DNA of 64,000 nt from Acidobacteriaceae bacterium (GCA_003132405.1 PKXQ01000058.1:1-64000), one strand, 5' to 3'. Counted from the stretch's first letter, positions 1-9,550 are shown. Notes: generated from the letters alone by a model not told the origin. Made by a program: numbers and translations.

Positions 1-22
1 GATTGCCGAGATTGTGAAGTAG
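1..22 (+). CDS. 3' end of an upstream gene, probably an elongation factor (fusA or tuf)
   Basis: The first bases read in frame as IAEIVK followed by TAG at 20-22. Directly upstream of rpsJ bacteria usually carry fusA or tuf, and a tail of this type would fit EF-G. Only six residues are visible, so the identity rests on gene order and is weak. Confidence 0.35.
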
Positions 23-160
23 GTCAGAGGTAAGAGGTCAGATTGCAGAGTAAGAACGAGTAAGCGGCTTGCAGCTTGCCGCCAGATCTTTCTTCCCGGG
101 GCTTCGAATCGAAGGACTTCGAATCGAAGAGCGGCCGGGAGGGGCAAAGAGAGTGACACA

Positions 161-490
161 GTGACGGGAAAAGAAAGAATTCGCATACGGTTGAAAGCCT
201 ACGACTATCGCATTCTCGATCAGTCGACGGGCGAGATCGTCGAGACGGCGAAACGCACCGGTGCGCAAATCGCCGGCCCGATTCCGCTGCCCACGATGAA
301 GAACAAATATTGCGTGCTGCGTTCGCCGCACGTGGATAAGAAGTCGCGGGAAGCGTTTGAGATCCGCACGCATAAGCGATTGCTCGATATTCTCGAGCCG
401 ACGCAGCAGACGGTCGACGCGCTGATGAAACTCGATCTGCCGGCAGGCGTGGATGTGGAGATTAAGGCGTTCGGGAAAGAGCATAAATAG
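161..490 (+). CDS. rpsJ: 30S ribosomal protein S10
   Basis: S10 of the 30S head, also the NusE antitermination factor. The 109-residue product is close to the usual 103 and carries the family core ([18 protein letters not shown] near the N terminus, then [20 protein letters not shown] and the [27 protein letters not shown]-terminal part, split here only by position). It starts at GTG 161; an earlier GTG at 153 runs straight into a stop. A GGAGG lies about 18 bases upstream and a closer GAGAG at 149-154. It opens the S10 gene cluster. Confidence 0.97.
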   Translation: MTGKERIRIRLKAYDYRILDQSTGEIVETAKRTGAQIAGPIPLPTMKNKYCVLRSPHVDKKSREAFEIRTHKRLLDILEPTQQTVDALMKLDLPAGVDVEIKAFGKEHK

Positions 491-604
491 CTGTCCGCTT
501 TCAGCGATCAGCCGTCAGTAAAGGCGGCAGGTTGAAAGCTTGAGCAGCCCCAGCCAATAGCCGTCACGAGGAATTGACGAGCCATGCTGGGAACGGAGAA
601 GGAT

Positions 605-1339
605 ATGGCAAGAGTTACAGGAATTCTGGGCAAGAAGGTCGGCATGACGCAACTCTTCGATTCGAAGGGCGATGTGCGGCCGGCGACGGTGTTGCAGGCT
701 GGGCCATGCGTGATTACGCAGCACAAGACGCAGACGCGGGACGGTTACGAGTCGGCGCAGATTGGCCTCGTCGAGTTTGTGAAAGAGAAGAAGCTGACCA
801 AGGCGATGCGCGGGCATTTTTCGAAGCACAACCTGCCACCGGTGAAATTTGTGCGCGAGGTTGGGATCGAAGTCGATGCCCCCGGCGAAACCACCGAGGG
901 CGTGATCAAGCCGGGCGACCGCATCCTGGTCGATATTTTTGAAGGCGAGCGCTTTGTCGATGTCATTGGAGTCAGCAAGGGGCACGGCTTTCAGGGTGTA
1001 GTGAAGCGCCATCATTTTAGCGGCGGCCCGAAGTCGCACGGTTCGATGTTTCAGATTACCGGTTCGATCGGCTCATCGGCGTTTCCGTCGCGCGTATTTA
1101 AAGGCATGCGGATGTCGGGGCACATGGGCAACACGCGAATTACGACCCGCAACCTGCGGATTCTCGGCGTGGATAAAGACGAGAACCTTTTAGTTGTTGA
1201 AGGCAGTGTGCCGGGCGCGAATGGCGGCTACATCATGATCAATAAAGCCAAGAAGCCGCCGCGAGAGCGCCGCGGATTTGCCGGCTCGGCGACGGTCGAT
1301 CCGTTGAAGGCGGCGAAGAGGGCGGCTAAGAAGGGGTAA
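605..1339 (+). CDS. rplC: 50S ribosomal protein L3
   Basis: L3, an early assembly protein near the peptidyl-transferase centre. The protein begins MARVTGILGKKVGMTQLF, the family N terminus, which together with GGAGAAGG at 595-602 fixes the start at ATG 605 rather than the in-frame ATG at 584. The conserved KGHGFQGVVKRHHF and HMGNTRITTRNLRI segments are present. At 244 residues it is longer than the usual 205-220 because of a basic, Ala/Lys/Arg-rich C-terminal tail. Confidence 0.96.
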   Translation: MARVTGILGKKVGMTQLFDSKGDVRPATVLQAGPCVITQHKTQTRDGYESAQIGLVEFVKEKKLTKAMRGHFSKHNLPPVKFVREVGIEVDAPGETTEGVIKPGDRILVDIFEGERFVDVIGVSKGHGFQGVVKRHHFSGGPKSHGSMFQITGSIGSSAFPSRVFKGMRMSGHMGNTRITTRNLRILGVDKDENLLVVEGSVPGANGGYIMINKAKKPPRERRGFAGSATVDPLKAAKRAAKKG

Positions 1340-1389
1340 GGGCGGTAGCCAGTACCCAGTAACCAGTACTCAGTAATGCGAGAAAGAAT

Positions 1390-2112
1390 ATGGCAACTAT
1401 TGATGTCTACAATCTGAGCGGAGCGAAGGCGGGGTCGCTCGAACTGGCCGATGAAGTTTTCGGCGCGGTCAACGAAGACCTGCTCTGGGAAGCGATCACG
1501 CACTATCGCGCCGCGGCGCGTGCGGGCACGCATGCCACCAAGAACCGCTGGCGAGTCTCCGGATCGGGCAAGAAGCTGTGGAAGCAAAAGGGCACCGGCA
1601 GGGCGCGTATCGGCTCGATTCGTTCTCCACTGTGGCGCCATGGCGGCACAGTGCATGGACCGCAGCCGCGCTCCTACGACTACGCCTTCCCGAAGAAGAA
1701 GCTGCTGGGCGCGTTGCGCTCGGCCCTGGCCTCGAAGTTTGCCGATGGCAAGCTGATGGTGGTGAAGTCGTTCGACGTGAAGGAACCAAAGACGAAGCTG
1801 TTTCGCGAGGCGCTCGACAAGCTGAAGATCGAGGGCACGACGCTTCTCGTCGATATTTCGACGGCGGAAAACAAGAATCTTGAACTCAGTTCGCGCAATA
1901 TCGACGGCCTCGAACTGGTGCGGGCGAACGAAGTGCATCCGTATCACATCATGCGTTACACCCACGTGGTGTTCGCGCAACCGGCGCTCGAGAAGCTGCA
2001 GGATTCGCTGAAGAAATCGGCCTCGCGGCGTTCGCATGACGCCGAGCCGGATGAAACGCCGAAGAAGAAACCAGCGCGGCGTTCGCGTAAGGCGAAGGCG
2101 GAGGTGGCCTGA
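1390..2112 (+). CDS. rplD: 50S ribosomal protein L4 (uL4)
   Basis: L4, a 23S rRNA-binding protein lining the exit tunnel; in some bacteria it also regulates its own operon. The loop that reaches into the tunnel is recognisable (KKLWKQKGTGRARIGSIRSP, residues about 61-80), as is RSYDYAFPKKK. At 240 residues it is longer than the usual ~205, with a Lys/Arg-rich tail (about 215-240). Its TGA overlaps the rplW ATG by one base, so the two are probably translationally coupled. Confidence 0.95.
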   Translation: MATIDVYNLSGAKAGSLELADEVFGAVNEDLLWEAITHYRAAARAGTHATKNRWRVSGSGKKLWKQKGTGRARIGSIRSPLWRHGGTVHGPQPRSYDYAFPKKKLLGALRSALASKFADGKLMVVKSFDVKEPKTKLFREALDKLKIEGTTLLVDISTAENKNLELSSRNIDGLELVRANEVHPYHIMRYTHVVFAQPALEKLQDSLKKSASRRSHDAEPDETPKKKPARRSRKAKAEVA

Positions 2113-2405
2113 TGAAATCCGCCTATCAGATTATCCAGAAGCCGGTAATCACAGAAAAAGGCCTCGGAATTAAAGAAACGCAGAACACGCTGGTGTTTCA
2201 GGTGGCTCCTAAGGCGACGAAGACCGAGATCAAAGAAGCAGTCCAATCGATCTTCAAAGTAAAAGTCGCGTCGGTGCGCACCGCGAATTATCCCGGGAAA
2301 GAACGGCGCCGGGGCAAGTTTACCGGCTACCGTCCGGATTGGAAGAAGGCGTACGTACGGTTGAAGAGCGGCGAGAAGATGCCGGAGTACGCGCAGAATC
2401 TATAG
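2112..2405 (+). CDS. rplW: 50S ribosomal protein L23
   Basis: L23 sits at the tunnel exit and docks trigger factor and SRP. The 97 residues match the family length and contain the opening (IIQKPVITEKG), the VAPKATKTEIKEAVQSIF helix and the NYPGKERRRGKFTGYRPDWK loop with its basic cluster. Start is shared with the rplD stop (ATGA-like one-base overlap). Confidence 0.96.
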   Translation: MKSAYQIIQKPVITEKGLGIKETQNTLVFQVAPKATKTEIKEAVQSIFKVKVASVRTANYPGKERRRGKFTGYRPDWKKAYVRLKSGEKMPEYAQNL

Positions 2406-2484
2406 CAGTCAGCACTCAGCATTCAGTCAGTGGAATGAATGGTAACGCTTAAGAGCTAACGGCTAAGAGCTAAAGGCTGATTTT
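2406..2484 (+). repeat. Spacer word repeat, rplW-rplB
   Basis: AGTCAGCACTCAGCATTCAG on the left and GAGCTAACGGCTAAGAGCTA on the right, poorly complementary. The last AAGG copy lies 8 bases before the rplB ATG. Confidence 0.65.
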
Positions 2485-3315
2485 ATGGCAATTAAAACTT
2501 ACAGACCGACAACGCAGACGTTGCGCTATCGCACCTCGGTTACGACCGACGATATTACTTCGTCCACGCCGCATAAGGCGCTGGTCGAGGGCAAGATCCG
2601 TTCCGGCGGACGACGCAATTCGGGCGACACGACCATGCGCTTTCGCGGCGGCGGCAACAAGCGCAAGTTGCGCACGATTGATTTCAAGCGCGACAAGCAC
2701 GGCATTCCGGCGACGGTCGTCACCATCGAATACGATCCGGGCCGCTCGGCGCGCATTGCCTTGCTGAGCTATGCCGACGGCGAGAAGCGTTACATTGTCC
2801 AGCCCGATGGCTTGAAGGTCGGAGCGAAGATTCTGAGCGGTCCCGAGGCCGACATTCTGGTGGGAAACGCCTTGCCGCTGCGGAATATTCCGCCGGGCAC
2901 GACGATTCACAACATCGAGCTGCGTCCGGGCAAGGGCGCGCAGATGGTGCGCTCGGCGGGCGGTTCGGCGCAGTTGATTGCCAAAGAAGGCGACTACGGA
3001 CTGGTGAAGCTGCCTTCCGGCGAGACCCGCAAAGTGGTGCTCGATTGTTTAGCGACCATCGGGCAGGTCGGAAACACCGACCACGAAAACGTCACCTGGG
3101 GCAAGGCAGGACGCACGCGCTGGGTGGGGAAGCGTCCGCATAACCGCGGTGTTTCGATGAACCCGGTGGATCATCCGCATGGTGGCGGCGAAGGCAAGAC
3201 TTCGGGTGGACGGCATCCGGTGACGCCGTGGGGCCAGCCGACACGCGGCTACAAGACGCGGAACAATAAGCGGACCGATGCGTTTATCGTGAAGGATCGC
3301 AGGCAAAAGGGATAA
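2485..3315 (+). CDS. rplB: 50S ribosomal protein L2
   Basis: L2 is required for subunit association and peptidyl transfer. The 276-residue product has the expected length, the N-terminal [12 protein letters not shown] segment, the central [15 protein letters not shown] region, and the diagnostic C-terminal [22 protein letters not shown]. The start ATG lies 8 bases after an AAGG that belongs to the last copy of the spacer repeat (see the spacer entries), so the repeat appears to serve as Shine-Dalgarno sequence. Confidence 0.98.
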   Translation: MAIKTYRPTTQTLRYRTSVTTDDITSSTPHKALVEGKIRSGGRRNSGDTTMRFRGGGNKRKLRTIDFKRDKHGIPATVVTIEYDPGRSARIALLSYADGEKRYIVQPDGLKVGAKILSGPEADILVGNALPLRNIPPGTTIHNIELRPGKGAQMVRSAGGSAQLIAKEGDYGLVKLPSGETRKVVLDCLATIGQVGNTDHENVTWGKAGRTRWVGKRPHNRGVSMNPVDHPHGGGEGKTSGGRHPVTPWGQPTRGYKTRNNKRTDAFIVKDRRQKG

Positions 3316-3354
3316 GGCAAAGATTCAAGGTTTCTAAGGAAAAACCAGCAGCTT

Positions 3355-3399
3355 TGGTTCGGCACCACTGAGAGCTGAAAGCTGAGAGCTGAGAGCTGA
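3355..3399 (+). repeat. Spacer word repeat, rplB-rpsS (GAGAGCTGA)
   Basis: GAGAGCTGAAAGCTGAGAGC then TGAGAGCTGA, four related copies head-to-tail directly before the rpsS start, without a complementary left arm. Confidence 0.65.
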
Positions 3400-3403
3400 C
3401 TTT

Positions 3404-3742
3404 ATGGCACGTTCAACTAAAAAGGGACCGTTCGTGGACTCGCACCTGGCGACGAAAGTCGAAGGCATGAATGCGCGCAACGAAAAGAAAGTGCTGCGGA
3501 CGTGGTCGCGGCGCTCGACGATTATTCCGGAGATGGTCGGCCACACCATTGCCGTACACAACGGACGGAAATTCATCCCCGTCTATGTGACCGAGAACAT
3601 GGTGGGGCACAAGCTGGGCGAATTCAGCTTTACCCGCCAGTTTAAGGGGCACTCGATGAAAGCGGCGACGGAAGTGGCGGCGAAGCCGGCGGGCGTGCCG
3701 GGCGGTCCAGGAGCGATCACGCCGTCGGCGCCGAAGGCGTAA
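3404..3742 (+). CDS. rpsS: 30S ribosomal protein S19
   Basis: S19 of the 30S head. Core motifs are [10 protein letters not shown] near the N terminus, [20 protein letters not shown], and [17 protein letters not shown]. At 112 residues it is ~20 longer than usual, the excess being an Ala/Pro/Gly-rich C-terminal tail (about 88-112). No GGAGG is visible; the AGAG of the spacer repeat lies 11-15 bases upstream. Confidence 0.97.
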   Translation: MARSTKKGPFVDSHLATKVEGMNARNEKKVLRTWSRRSTIIPEMVGHTIAVHNGRKFIPVYVTENMVGHKLGEFSFTRQFKGHSMKAATEVAAKPAGVPGGPGAITPSAPKA

Positions 3743-3815
3743 GAACGGCTTCGAACTTTCGGGCGATGAGCTTCGGGCTACGAGCTAAGGGCCGAACTTT
3801 AAAGGCAAAAAGGTT

Positions 3816-4307
3816 ATGGAATTTCGAGCGGAAGCTAGATACATGCGGGTCTCGCCGCAGAAGGCGCGGCTGGTGCTGAACTTGATCAAGGGACGTCGCG
3901 TGGAAGAGGCGCGCAATACGCTCGCCTTCACCAAAAAGCGGGTGGCGGCGACGGTTGCGAAGCTGTTGCAGTCGGCGATCGACAATGCCAATTTCCTGAG
4001 CACCGAAAAGGGCCTGGATGTTGAACTCGACAACCTGTATGTGAAGCATGCGGTGGCGAACGATGGGCCGCGCATGAAGCGTATCCGTCCCGCACCCATG
4101 GGCCGCGCCTACCATTATGTGCGGCGCATCGCGCATCTGGAGATTGTGCTGGCGGAGAAGAACAAGAACGGCGCGGAGGTTGGAACCTCGGCAACGGCAG
4201 GGCCCAAGACGAAACCGGCGGCGCGGCCGCATACCAAGCCGAAGACCAAGGCGAAAGCGCCGGCGAAGAAGAAAGTGGTTGGCAAGAAAGCTACGGCTAA
4301 GAAGTAA
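3816..4307 (+). CDS. rplV: 50S ribosomal protein L22 with a long basic tail
   Basis: L22 lines the nascent-chain tunnel. Residues 1-115 are the usual domain (RYMRVSPQKARLVLNLIKG, then PRMKRIRPAPMGRAYHYVRR, the tunnel hairpin, then a C-terminal strand). Residues about 117-163 form a tail of Lys, Ala, Pro and Thr with no hydrophobic core, making the protein 163 residues instead of ~110. Such tails recur on several r-proteins in this operon. Confidence 0.96.
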   Translation: MEFRAEARYMRVSPQKARLVLNLIKGRRVEEARNTLAFTKKRVAATVAKLLQSAIDNANFLSTEKGLDVELDNLYVKHAVANDGPRMKRIRPAPMGRAYHYVRRIAHLEIVLAEKNKNGAEVGTSATAGPKTKPAARPHTKPKTKAKAPAKKKVVGKKATAKK

Positions 4308-4314
4308 AGCGTCG

Positions 4315-4371
4315 TTCGCTGTTCGGCGTTCGCGAAAAGCGGGCAGCGAATTGCGAACAGCGAACAGCGAA
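4315..4371 (+). repeat. Spacer hairpin, rplV-rpsC (GCGAACA words)
   Basis: TTCGCTGTTCGGCGTTCGC (4315-4333) is complementary to GCGAACAGCGAACAGCGAA (4353-4371) at 17 of 19 bases. Located between stop and the rpsC ribosome binding site. Confidence 0.8.
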
Positions 4372-4394
4372 TAGCGAGGATTTTAGGAGCAACG

Positions 4395-5075
4395 ATGGGA
4401 CAAAAAGTTCATCCATACGGATTCCGGCTCGGCTACACCAAGCCGTGGAAGTCGCGCTGGTTTGTCGAGAAGGATTACGACAAGCTGCTGCTTGAGGACT
4501 ACAAGCTCAAGGCGGAGCTGAAGGACAAGCTCAAGTCGGCGGGCGTGAGTTCGGTCGAGATCGAGCGTCCGGGCAACAAGCTGCGCATCATTATTAAGAC
4601 GGCGCGCCCCGGGATCATCATCGGTCGCAAGGGCGCGGAAATCGACAAGCTCAAGCAGGACTTGCAGAAGAAGACGACGCGCGAAGTGCATGTCGATATT
4701 CAGGAAGTGCACAAGCCCGAGCTCGATGCGCAACTGGTGTCGGAGTCGATTGCGCTGCAACTCGAAAAGCGCGTGGGCTTCCGGCGCGCGATGCGCAAGT
4801 CGGTCGATTCGGCGCTGCGCTTTGGCTGCAAGGGAATTAAAGTCCGCGTCAGCGGCCGCCTGAATGGCAACGAAATCGCGCGCTCGGAATGGTATCTGCA
4901 AGGCCGGTTGCCGTTGCACACGCTGCGCGCCGATATCGATTACGGCTTCACCGAAGCGCGCACGACCTATGGCGTGATTGGCGTGAAGGTGTGGGTTTAT
5001 AAGGGCGAAATTCTCCCGACGAAAAAGCGGGAAGCAACACCGGCTCGGGAAGTGGCTACGACCGGAGCGTTTTGA
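4395..5075 (+). CDS. rpsC: 30S ribosomal protein S3
   Basis: S3 of the 30S head, near the mRNA entry tunnel. The 226-residue protein has the family N terminus [13 protein letters not shown], a KH domain with the RNA-binding [15 protein letters not shown] loop (about 75-90), and the C-terminal [21 protein letters not shown] segment. A good ribosome binding site, TTTTAGGAGCAACG, precedes the ATG by a few bases, unlike many neighbours that use the spacer repeat. Confidence 0.98.
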   Translation: MGQKVHPYGFRLGYTKPWKSRWFVEKDYDKLLLEDYKLKAELKDKLKSAGVSSVEIERPGNKLRIIIKTARPGIIIGRKGAEIDKLKQDLQKKTTREVHVDIQEVHKPELDAQLVSESIALQLEKRVGFRRAMRKSVDSALRFGCKGIKVRVSGRLNGNEIARSEWYLQGRLPLHTLRADIDYGFTEARTTYGVIGVKVWVYKGEILPTKKREATPAREVATTGAF

Positions 5076-5146
5076 AAATCAGTAACCAGTACCCGCTTCG
5101 GTATTTGAGTACCGAAAGCTAAGTGCTAAAGGCTAAGGGCTGATTT

Positions 5147-5560
<414 letters not shown>

Positions 5561-5587
5561 GCGGCGGGGACGCGAGCGGGGGGAAGC

Positions 5588-5613
5588 AGATCCTTCGCTT
5601 CGCTCAGGATGGC
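5588..5613 (-). repeat. HPERSEG repeat copy between rplP and rpmC
   Basis: AGATCCTTCGCTTCGCTCAG then GATGGC, the reverse of the consensus GTCATCCTGAGC/GCGAAGGATCT. It shares GGGGAAGC upstream with the copy before rplX. Confidence 0.85.
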
Positions 5614-5633
5614 AAATGTATGGGTAGGGGATT

Positions 5634-5951
5634 ATGAAGGCAGAAAAAATTCGTAACTTGACCGACGACGAGCTCAACCACCAGCAACGGGATCTGGCCG
5701 ATCAGCTCTTCAAGCTGAAGTTCCAGATGAATATGGGACAGACGGAGAGCCTGAAGAAGATTCGCGGGCTGCGCCGGGATATTGCGCGCGTGCAGACCGT
5801 CCTGCGCGAGCAGGAACTGGCCGCGGTTAAAACCGAGACGCATACAACTGAAACTCGGAAGACCGAGATCAGCAAGGCGCAGACTGGCAAAACGCAGAGT
5901 GGCAAAACGCAGAGTGGCAAAGCGCAGACCAGCAGAGCGGAGAAACGATAA
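5634..5951 (+). CDS. rpmC: 50S ribosomal protein L29 with a repetitive C-terminal extension
   Basis: Residues 1-65 are a normal L29 helical hairpin (LTDDELNHQQRDLADQLFKL, then RRDIARVQTVLREQEL). L29 normally ends there at 60-70 residues; this one continues to 105 with a Thr/Lys/Gln/Ser tail encoded by imperfect 15-bp tandem repeats (about 5876-5930). Its TAA overlaps the rpsQ ATG by one base, so the extension keeps the two genes coupled. Confidence 0.94.
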   Translation: MKAEKIRNLTDDELNHQQRDLADQLFKLKFQMNMGQTESLKKIRGLRRDIARVQTVLREQELAAVKTETHTTETRKTEISKAQTGKTQSGKTQSGKAQTSRAEKR

Positions 5952-6280
5952 TGGCGGAAACCACGAGCCCGGCCGAAGCACGGAAGCCGCACCACAAGGA
6001 ATTGATTGGGACCGTCGTCTCGAACAAGATGCAGAAGACGATTGTCGTCGAGGTCACGCGCAAGAAAGCGCATCCGATGTACGGGCGGGTGATCTCGATC
6101 CGGAAGAAGTTTTATGCCCACGACGAGAAGAACGAGACGCATCCCGGCGATGTGGTGAAGATCGAAGAGTCGCGGCCGCTGTCGAAGCTGAAGCGCTGGA
6201 CGCTGAAGGAAATCGTGCGCAAGACGGCGCTGGTGCCGGAAGTGGACGTGGACGCCGGGTTGGGCGTTTCGGCGAAGTAA
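5951..6280 (+). CDS. rpsQ: 30S ribosomal protein S17
   Basis: S17 binds 16S rRNA helices in early assembly. The OB-fold core is clear: ELIGTVVSNKMQKTIVVEV, then KKAHPMYGRVI, KKFYAHDEKNE, and GDVVKIEESRPLSKLKRW. At 109 residues it is longer than the typical 80-90, owing to ~15 extra residues at each end. Start overlaps the rpmC stop (TAATG). Confidence 0.96.
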   Translation: MAETTSPAEARKPHHKELIGTVVSNKMQKTIVVEVTRKKAHPMYGRVISIRKKFYAHDEKNETHPGDVVKIEESRPLSKLKRWTLKEIVRKTALVPEVDVDAGLGVSAK

Positions 6281-6329
6281 GCGGCCGCAGTTCCGGCGCT
6301 AGTCGCGGCGAAAGAGAAGGAGACCGAAT

Positions 6330-6701
6330 ATGGCCCTGATGATGAGATCGATGATCGAGGTTGCCGATAACTCCGGCGCACGCAAGCTGCAGATGATCAT
6401 GCCGCTCGGCGGCTCGACTGGTTTGCATGCGAGCTTGGGCGACGTGATTACAGCGAGCGTGAAGGAAGCTGCGCCCGACGGTCAGGTGCAGAAGGGCAAA
6501 GTGGTGAAGGCGGTGATCGTGCGGACGCGGAAGGAGTACCGGCGGCGCGATGGAACCTATATCCGCTTCGATCAGAATGCTGCGGTGCTGATCAACGAGA
6601 CGGGTGAGCCGGTGGGCACGCGCGTGTTCGGTCCGGTGGCACGCGAACTGCGCGAGAAAAAATTTTTGAAGATTGTGTCGCTGGCGCCGGAAGTTTTATA
6701 G
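6330..6701 (+). CDS. rplN: 50S ribosomal protein L14
   Basis: L14 sits at the subunit interface. The 123-residue protein has the usual length and carries [16 protein letters not shown] near the N terminus and the C-terminal [21 protein letters not shown] clear AGAAGGAGA precedes the start, giving the first gene of the spc part of the cluster its own good ribosome binding site. Confidence 0.97.
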   Translation: MALMMRSMIEVADNSGARKLQMIMPLGGSTGLHASLGDVITASVKEAAPDGQVQKGKVVKAVIVRTRKEYRRRDGTYIRFDQNAAVLINETGEPVGTRVFGPVARELREKKFLKIVSLAPEVL

Positions 6702-6737
6702 GCGCGTGGCAGTTGCTGAGCAGCAGCGAGGGGAAGC

Positions 6738-6763
6738 AGGTCCTTCGCTTCGCTCAGGATGAC
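6738..6763 (-). repeat. HPERSEG repeat copy between rplN and rplX
   Basis: AGGTCCTTCGCTTCGCTCAG then GATGAC, again preceded by AGGGGAAGC. It lies just before the rplX ribosome binding site. Confidence 0.85.
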
Positions 6764-6788
6764 AAAGAGACTTTGGAAGGGTTTGACA

Positions 6789-7133
6789 ATGGGAACAGCA
6801 ACTACGAAGGCGCACAAGCGAGTTGACATCCGCCGAAACGACAACGTGAAGGTGATGACCGGGAAGGATCGCGGAAAAGAACATCGCGTGCTGCGCGTGC
6901 TTCCCGACGAAGGCAAGGTGCTGGTGGAGCACGTGATGATGGTGAAGAAACACGTCCGCCCGAATCCGCAGCGCAACATCAAGGGTGGAATCGCCGAGCA
7001 GGAGCGGGCGATTCCTTTGTCGAATGTGGCTCTGGTATGCGCGACCTGCGGGCCGGTGCGCATCGGACACGAATATCGCGGCGATCGCTGGGTGCGAGTG
7101 TGCAAGAAGTGCGGGACGACGCTGGATAAATAG
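6789..7133 (+). CDS. rplX: 50S ribosomal protein L24 (zinc-binding C terminus)
   Basis: L24 starts 50S assembly. The KOW motif is at the N-terminal part (NDNVKVMTGKDRGKEHRVLR). The C-terminal part has two Cys pairs (CATCGP and CKKCG), a zinc-ribbon form known in many L24 proteins. The start ATG 6789 is chosen over the in-frame 6759 because GGAAGGG lies at 6775-6781 and the upstream residues overlap the HPERSEG repeat. 114 residues. Confidence 0.95.
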   Translation: MGTATTKAHKRVDIRRNDNVKVMTGKDRGKEHRVLRVLPDEGKVLVEHVMMVKKHVRPNPQRNIKGGIAEQERAIPLSNVALVCATCGPVRIGHEYRGDRWVRVCKKCGTTLDK

Positions 7134-7296
7134 CATTTAGCCGTTGGCACTTAGCCTTTAGCTGTTGGTTGAGAGGCGAGCGGCGGTGGCGAAAAATTTG
7201 GGACTTACGAACCGGTACACGTCGAGCTTCAGAGCTAAGAGCTAATAGCTGAAGGCCGAACAATCCGAAACCGTGAGAGAGAAGGCAGCAGAAGCA

Positions 7297-7956
7297 ATGG
7301 CAGACGAACAGAAAAAAGCGGAGCAGCAAAAAAAGGCGAAGCCGCCGAGAGCTGACAAGGGGCAGGCAGCGGCCGAGAAGCCGAGCGCGGAAGCTCCACG
7401 GCATGCGGCGAAAGAGCGGCCGCGGCTGCGGGCGCGCTTTGAGAAGGAAGTATCCGTCGCGTTGATGAAAGAACTGGAGCTGAAGAACCCGATGGCGGTG
7501 CCACGGTTGAATAAGATTGTCGTGAATATGGGCGTGGGCGAAGCGACGCAGAACGCGAAGCTGATCGATCCGGCGGTGAACGAACTGGGACAGATTACCG
7601 GGCAAAAGCCGGTGGTGACGCGGGCGAAAAAGTCAATTGCGGCATTCAAAGTCCGCGAAGGTATGCCGATTGGCGCGATGGTTACGCTGCGCGGCGATCG
7701 CATGTACGAATTCTTCGATCGCCTCGTGAGTATCGTCCTGCCGCGGGTGCGCGACTTTCGCGGAGTCTCGGCCAAGTCGTTTGACGGGCGCGGCAATTAC
7801 ACGCTGGGCTTGCACGATCAGCTGATTTTTCCGGAGATTGACTACGCGAAAGTCGACAAGCTGAAAGGCATGAACGTAACCATTGTGACGACGGCGGGCT
7901 CGGACGATCAGGCGCGGTCGTTGCTGAAGCATCTGGGCATGCCGTTTAGGGCGTGA
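7297..7956 (+). CDS. rplE: 50S ribosomal protein L5 with an N-terminal extension
   Basis: L5 joins 5S rRNA to the 50S subunit and contacts the P-site tRNA. The family core begins around residue 45 ([15 protein letters not shown] about 66-80, [37 protein letters not shown]). The first ~45 residues are Lys, Ala, Glu and Pro rich, an extension not seen in standard ~180-residue L5. ATG 7297 is preferred; GTG 7273 is an in-frame alternative giving eight more residues. Confidence 0.95.
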   Translation: MADEQKKAEQQKKAKPPRADKGQAAAEKPSAEAPRHAAKERPRLRARFEKEVSVALMKELELKNPMAVPRLNKIVVNMGVGEATQNAKLIDPAVNELGQITGQKPVVTRAKKSIAAFKVREGMPIGAMVTLRGDRMYEFFDRLVSIVLPRVRDFRGVSAKSFDGRGNYTLGLHDQLIFPEIDYAKVDKLKGMNVTIVTTAGSDDQARSLLKHLGMPFRA

Positions 7957-8065
7957 AGTTTATCGGGTGATCGGATCATCGGGTGATCTGGTGATCGGAA
8001 ATCTCGAATTAGGGTTCACTGAGAGCTGACAGCTTTAGGGCTGACAGCTGGTGTTAGGAGCGAAT

Positions 8066-8287
8066 TTGACTACAGCCAAAAGAGTGAAGGACGCGAAGAT
8101 AGAAAAGAAGTTTGATGAAGCGCGTGGCAAAGGGCCGAAGCCGAAGTTCTCGACGCGCAGGCATAACCGCTGCAAGATTTGCGGACGTCCGCGAGCCTAT
8201 CTGCGGAAGTTTGGCATTTGCCGGTTGTGTTTCCGCAGTCTGGCACTGCGGGGCGAGATCCCCGGAGTTTCGAAGTCGTCGTGGTAG
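8066..8287 (+). CDS. rpsN: 30S ribosomal protein S14, zinc-binding type
   Basis: S14 of the 30S head. The C-terminal 55 residues are typical of the short zinc form: [20 protein letters not shown] gives the two CXXC pairs, followed by [19 protein letters not shown] place the start at TTG 8066 because AGGAG at 8056-8060 is correctly spaced; an in-frame GTG at 8051 would overlap that site. The product is then 73 residues, about 12 longer than the common 61. Confidence 0.93.
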   Translation: MTTAKRVKDAKIEKKFDEARGKGPKPKFSTRRHNRCKICGRPRAYLRKFGICRLCFRSLALRGEIPGVSKSSW

Positions 8288-8305
8288 AAGAACCGCTGTT
8301 GGCTA

Positions 8306-8365
8306 TTCGTCGTTCGCTTTTCGCGCGGTTCAGCGAAGGGCGAGCAGCGAATCGCGAACGACGAA
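8306..8365 (+). repeat. Spacer hairpin, rpsN-rpsH (TTCGTCGTTCGC)
   Basis: TTCGTCGTTCGC (8306-8317) pairs perfectly with GCGAACGACGAA (8354-8365). The same words recur in the rpsD-rpoA spacer. Confidence 0.8.
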
Positions 8366-8434
8366 AGCAGTTAAGCTGCTGACAGGTTCTCCGCCGAACG
8401 CGGAGCGAACGAGCGGCTTTAGGAGAAGCAAACA

Positions 8435-8833
8435 ATGAGGTTGACCGATCCGGTCGCAGACATGCTGACGCGCATCCGCAACTCGATCCGCGCCCGGCAC
8501 CAGAAAGTGGACATACCAGCTTCCAAGCTGAAGACGGAGATTGCCCGCATCCTGAAAGAAGAGGGCTATATCGCGAACTTCAAGCCGGCGGAAGAAGAGG
8601 GCCACAAGGTCCTGCGCGTGTATCTGAAGTACGGCAACAACAACGAGGCGGTGATCACCGACCTGGCGCGGGTGTCGCGCCCGGGCTGCCGCGTCTATGT
8701 GCGCCGCACAGAGATTCCGCGCGTCCTCGGCGGGATGGGTATCAACATCCTGACCACGCCGAAGGGTGTGATGACCGGACGCCAGGCGCGCCGCCAGGGT
8801 CTCGGCGGCGAATTGCTGTGCGAAGTTTGGTAG
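8435..8833 (+). CDS. rpsH: 30S ribosomal protein S8
   Basis: S8 nucleates the 30S platform and represses the spc operon in E. coli. The 132 residues match family length; motifs are DPVADMLTRIRNSIRARH at the N terminus, the IPRVLGGMGINILTTPKG turn, and the C-terminal MTGRQARRQGLGGELLCEVW. TTTAGGAGAAGCAAACA just upstream is a good ribosome binding site. Confidence 0.97.
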   Translation: MRLTDPVADMLTRIRNSIRARHQKVDIPASKLKTEIARILKEEGYIANFKPAEEEGHKVLRVYLKYGNNNEAVITDLARVSRPGCRVYVRRTEIPRVLGGMGINILTTPKGVMTGRQARRQGLGGELLCEVW

Positions 8834-8838
8834 AAAAA

Positions 8839-8931
8839 CAAGCTGTTAGCTCTTAAGCTTTTAGCCTTTAGCTAAAGCGGGATGCAACAGCGATGAAAGC
8901 CAAGAGCTAAGAGCCAAAGGCTAAGAGCTGA
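8839..8931 (+). repeat. Spacer repeat, rpsH-rplF (AGCTAAGAG words)
   Basis: Left part reads as TTAGCTCTTAAGCTTTTAGC and right part as the reverse complement words AGAGCTAAGAG and AAAGGCTAAGAGCT. The right part ends 4 bases before the rplF ATG. Confidence 0.7.
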
Positions 8932-8935
8932 TCTT

Positions 8936-9475
8936 ATGTCACGAATTGGAAAAAAACCGATCCCGATCCCGAAGGGCGTGACGGTGAAAATCGAAGGCAA
9001 CACGGTGATGGTCCAGGGGCCCAAGGGCAAACTGGACACACCGCTTCCGTCCGGCATCACGATGGAGCAGAAGGACGGCAACCTGGTCGCGATCCGTCCG
9101 GACGATGCCCACTCGGCGGTTCACGGGCTGGCGCGCGCGCTGGTCAATAACGCGGTCGATGGCGTGACCAAAGGCTGGACGCGCGATCTCGAAATCGTCG
9201 GCATCGGCTATCGCGCGGAGATGAAGGGCAAGGGAACGGTGGTGTTCAGCCTCGGCTACTCGCACCCGATTGAATATCCGCTGCCTTCGGGCGTGGATTG
9301 CGCGATCGACGCGAAGCTAACCAAGCTGACGCTCAACGGAATCGATCGGCAAAAAGTTGGCCAGGTCGCGGCCGAGATGCGGTCGCTGCGTCCGCCCGAT
9401 CCGTACAAGAATAAGGGTGTGCGCTATGCTGGCGAGCGCTTGAAGAAGAAGGTTGGCAAGACGGGAGCAAAATAG
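8936..9475 (+). CDS. rplF: 50S ribosomal protein L6
   Basis: L6 lies near the sarcin-ricin loop. The 179-residue protein starts [17 protein letters not shown], has the two alpha/beta domains in the normal order and the C-terminal signature [20 protein letters not shown]. The start lacks GGAGG; AAGAG of the last spacer word is about 10 bases upstream. Confidence 0.98.
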   Translation: MSRIGKKPIPIPKGVTVKIEGNTVMVQGPKGKLDTPLPSGITMEQKDGNLVAIRPDDAHSAVHGLARALVNNAVDGVTKGWTRDLEIVGIGYRAEMKGKGTVVFSLGYSHPIEYPLPSGVDCAIDAKLTKLTLNGIDRQKVGQVAAEMRSLRPPDPYKNKGVRYAGERLKKKVGKTGAK

Positions 9476-9550
9476 CTCTCGGCCGTCAGCTCTCAGCTTT
9501 CAGTTTGGCTGAGGTTTAACTGACGGCTGATAGCTGATAGCTGAGGGCTT

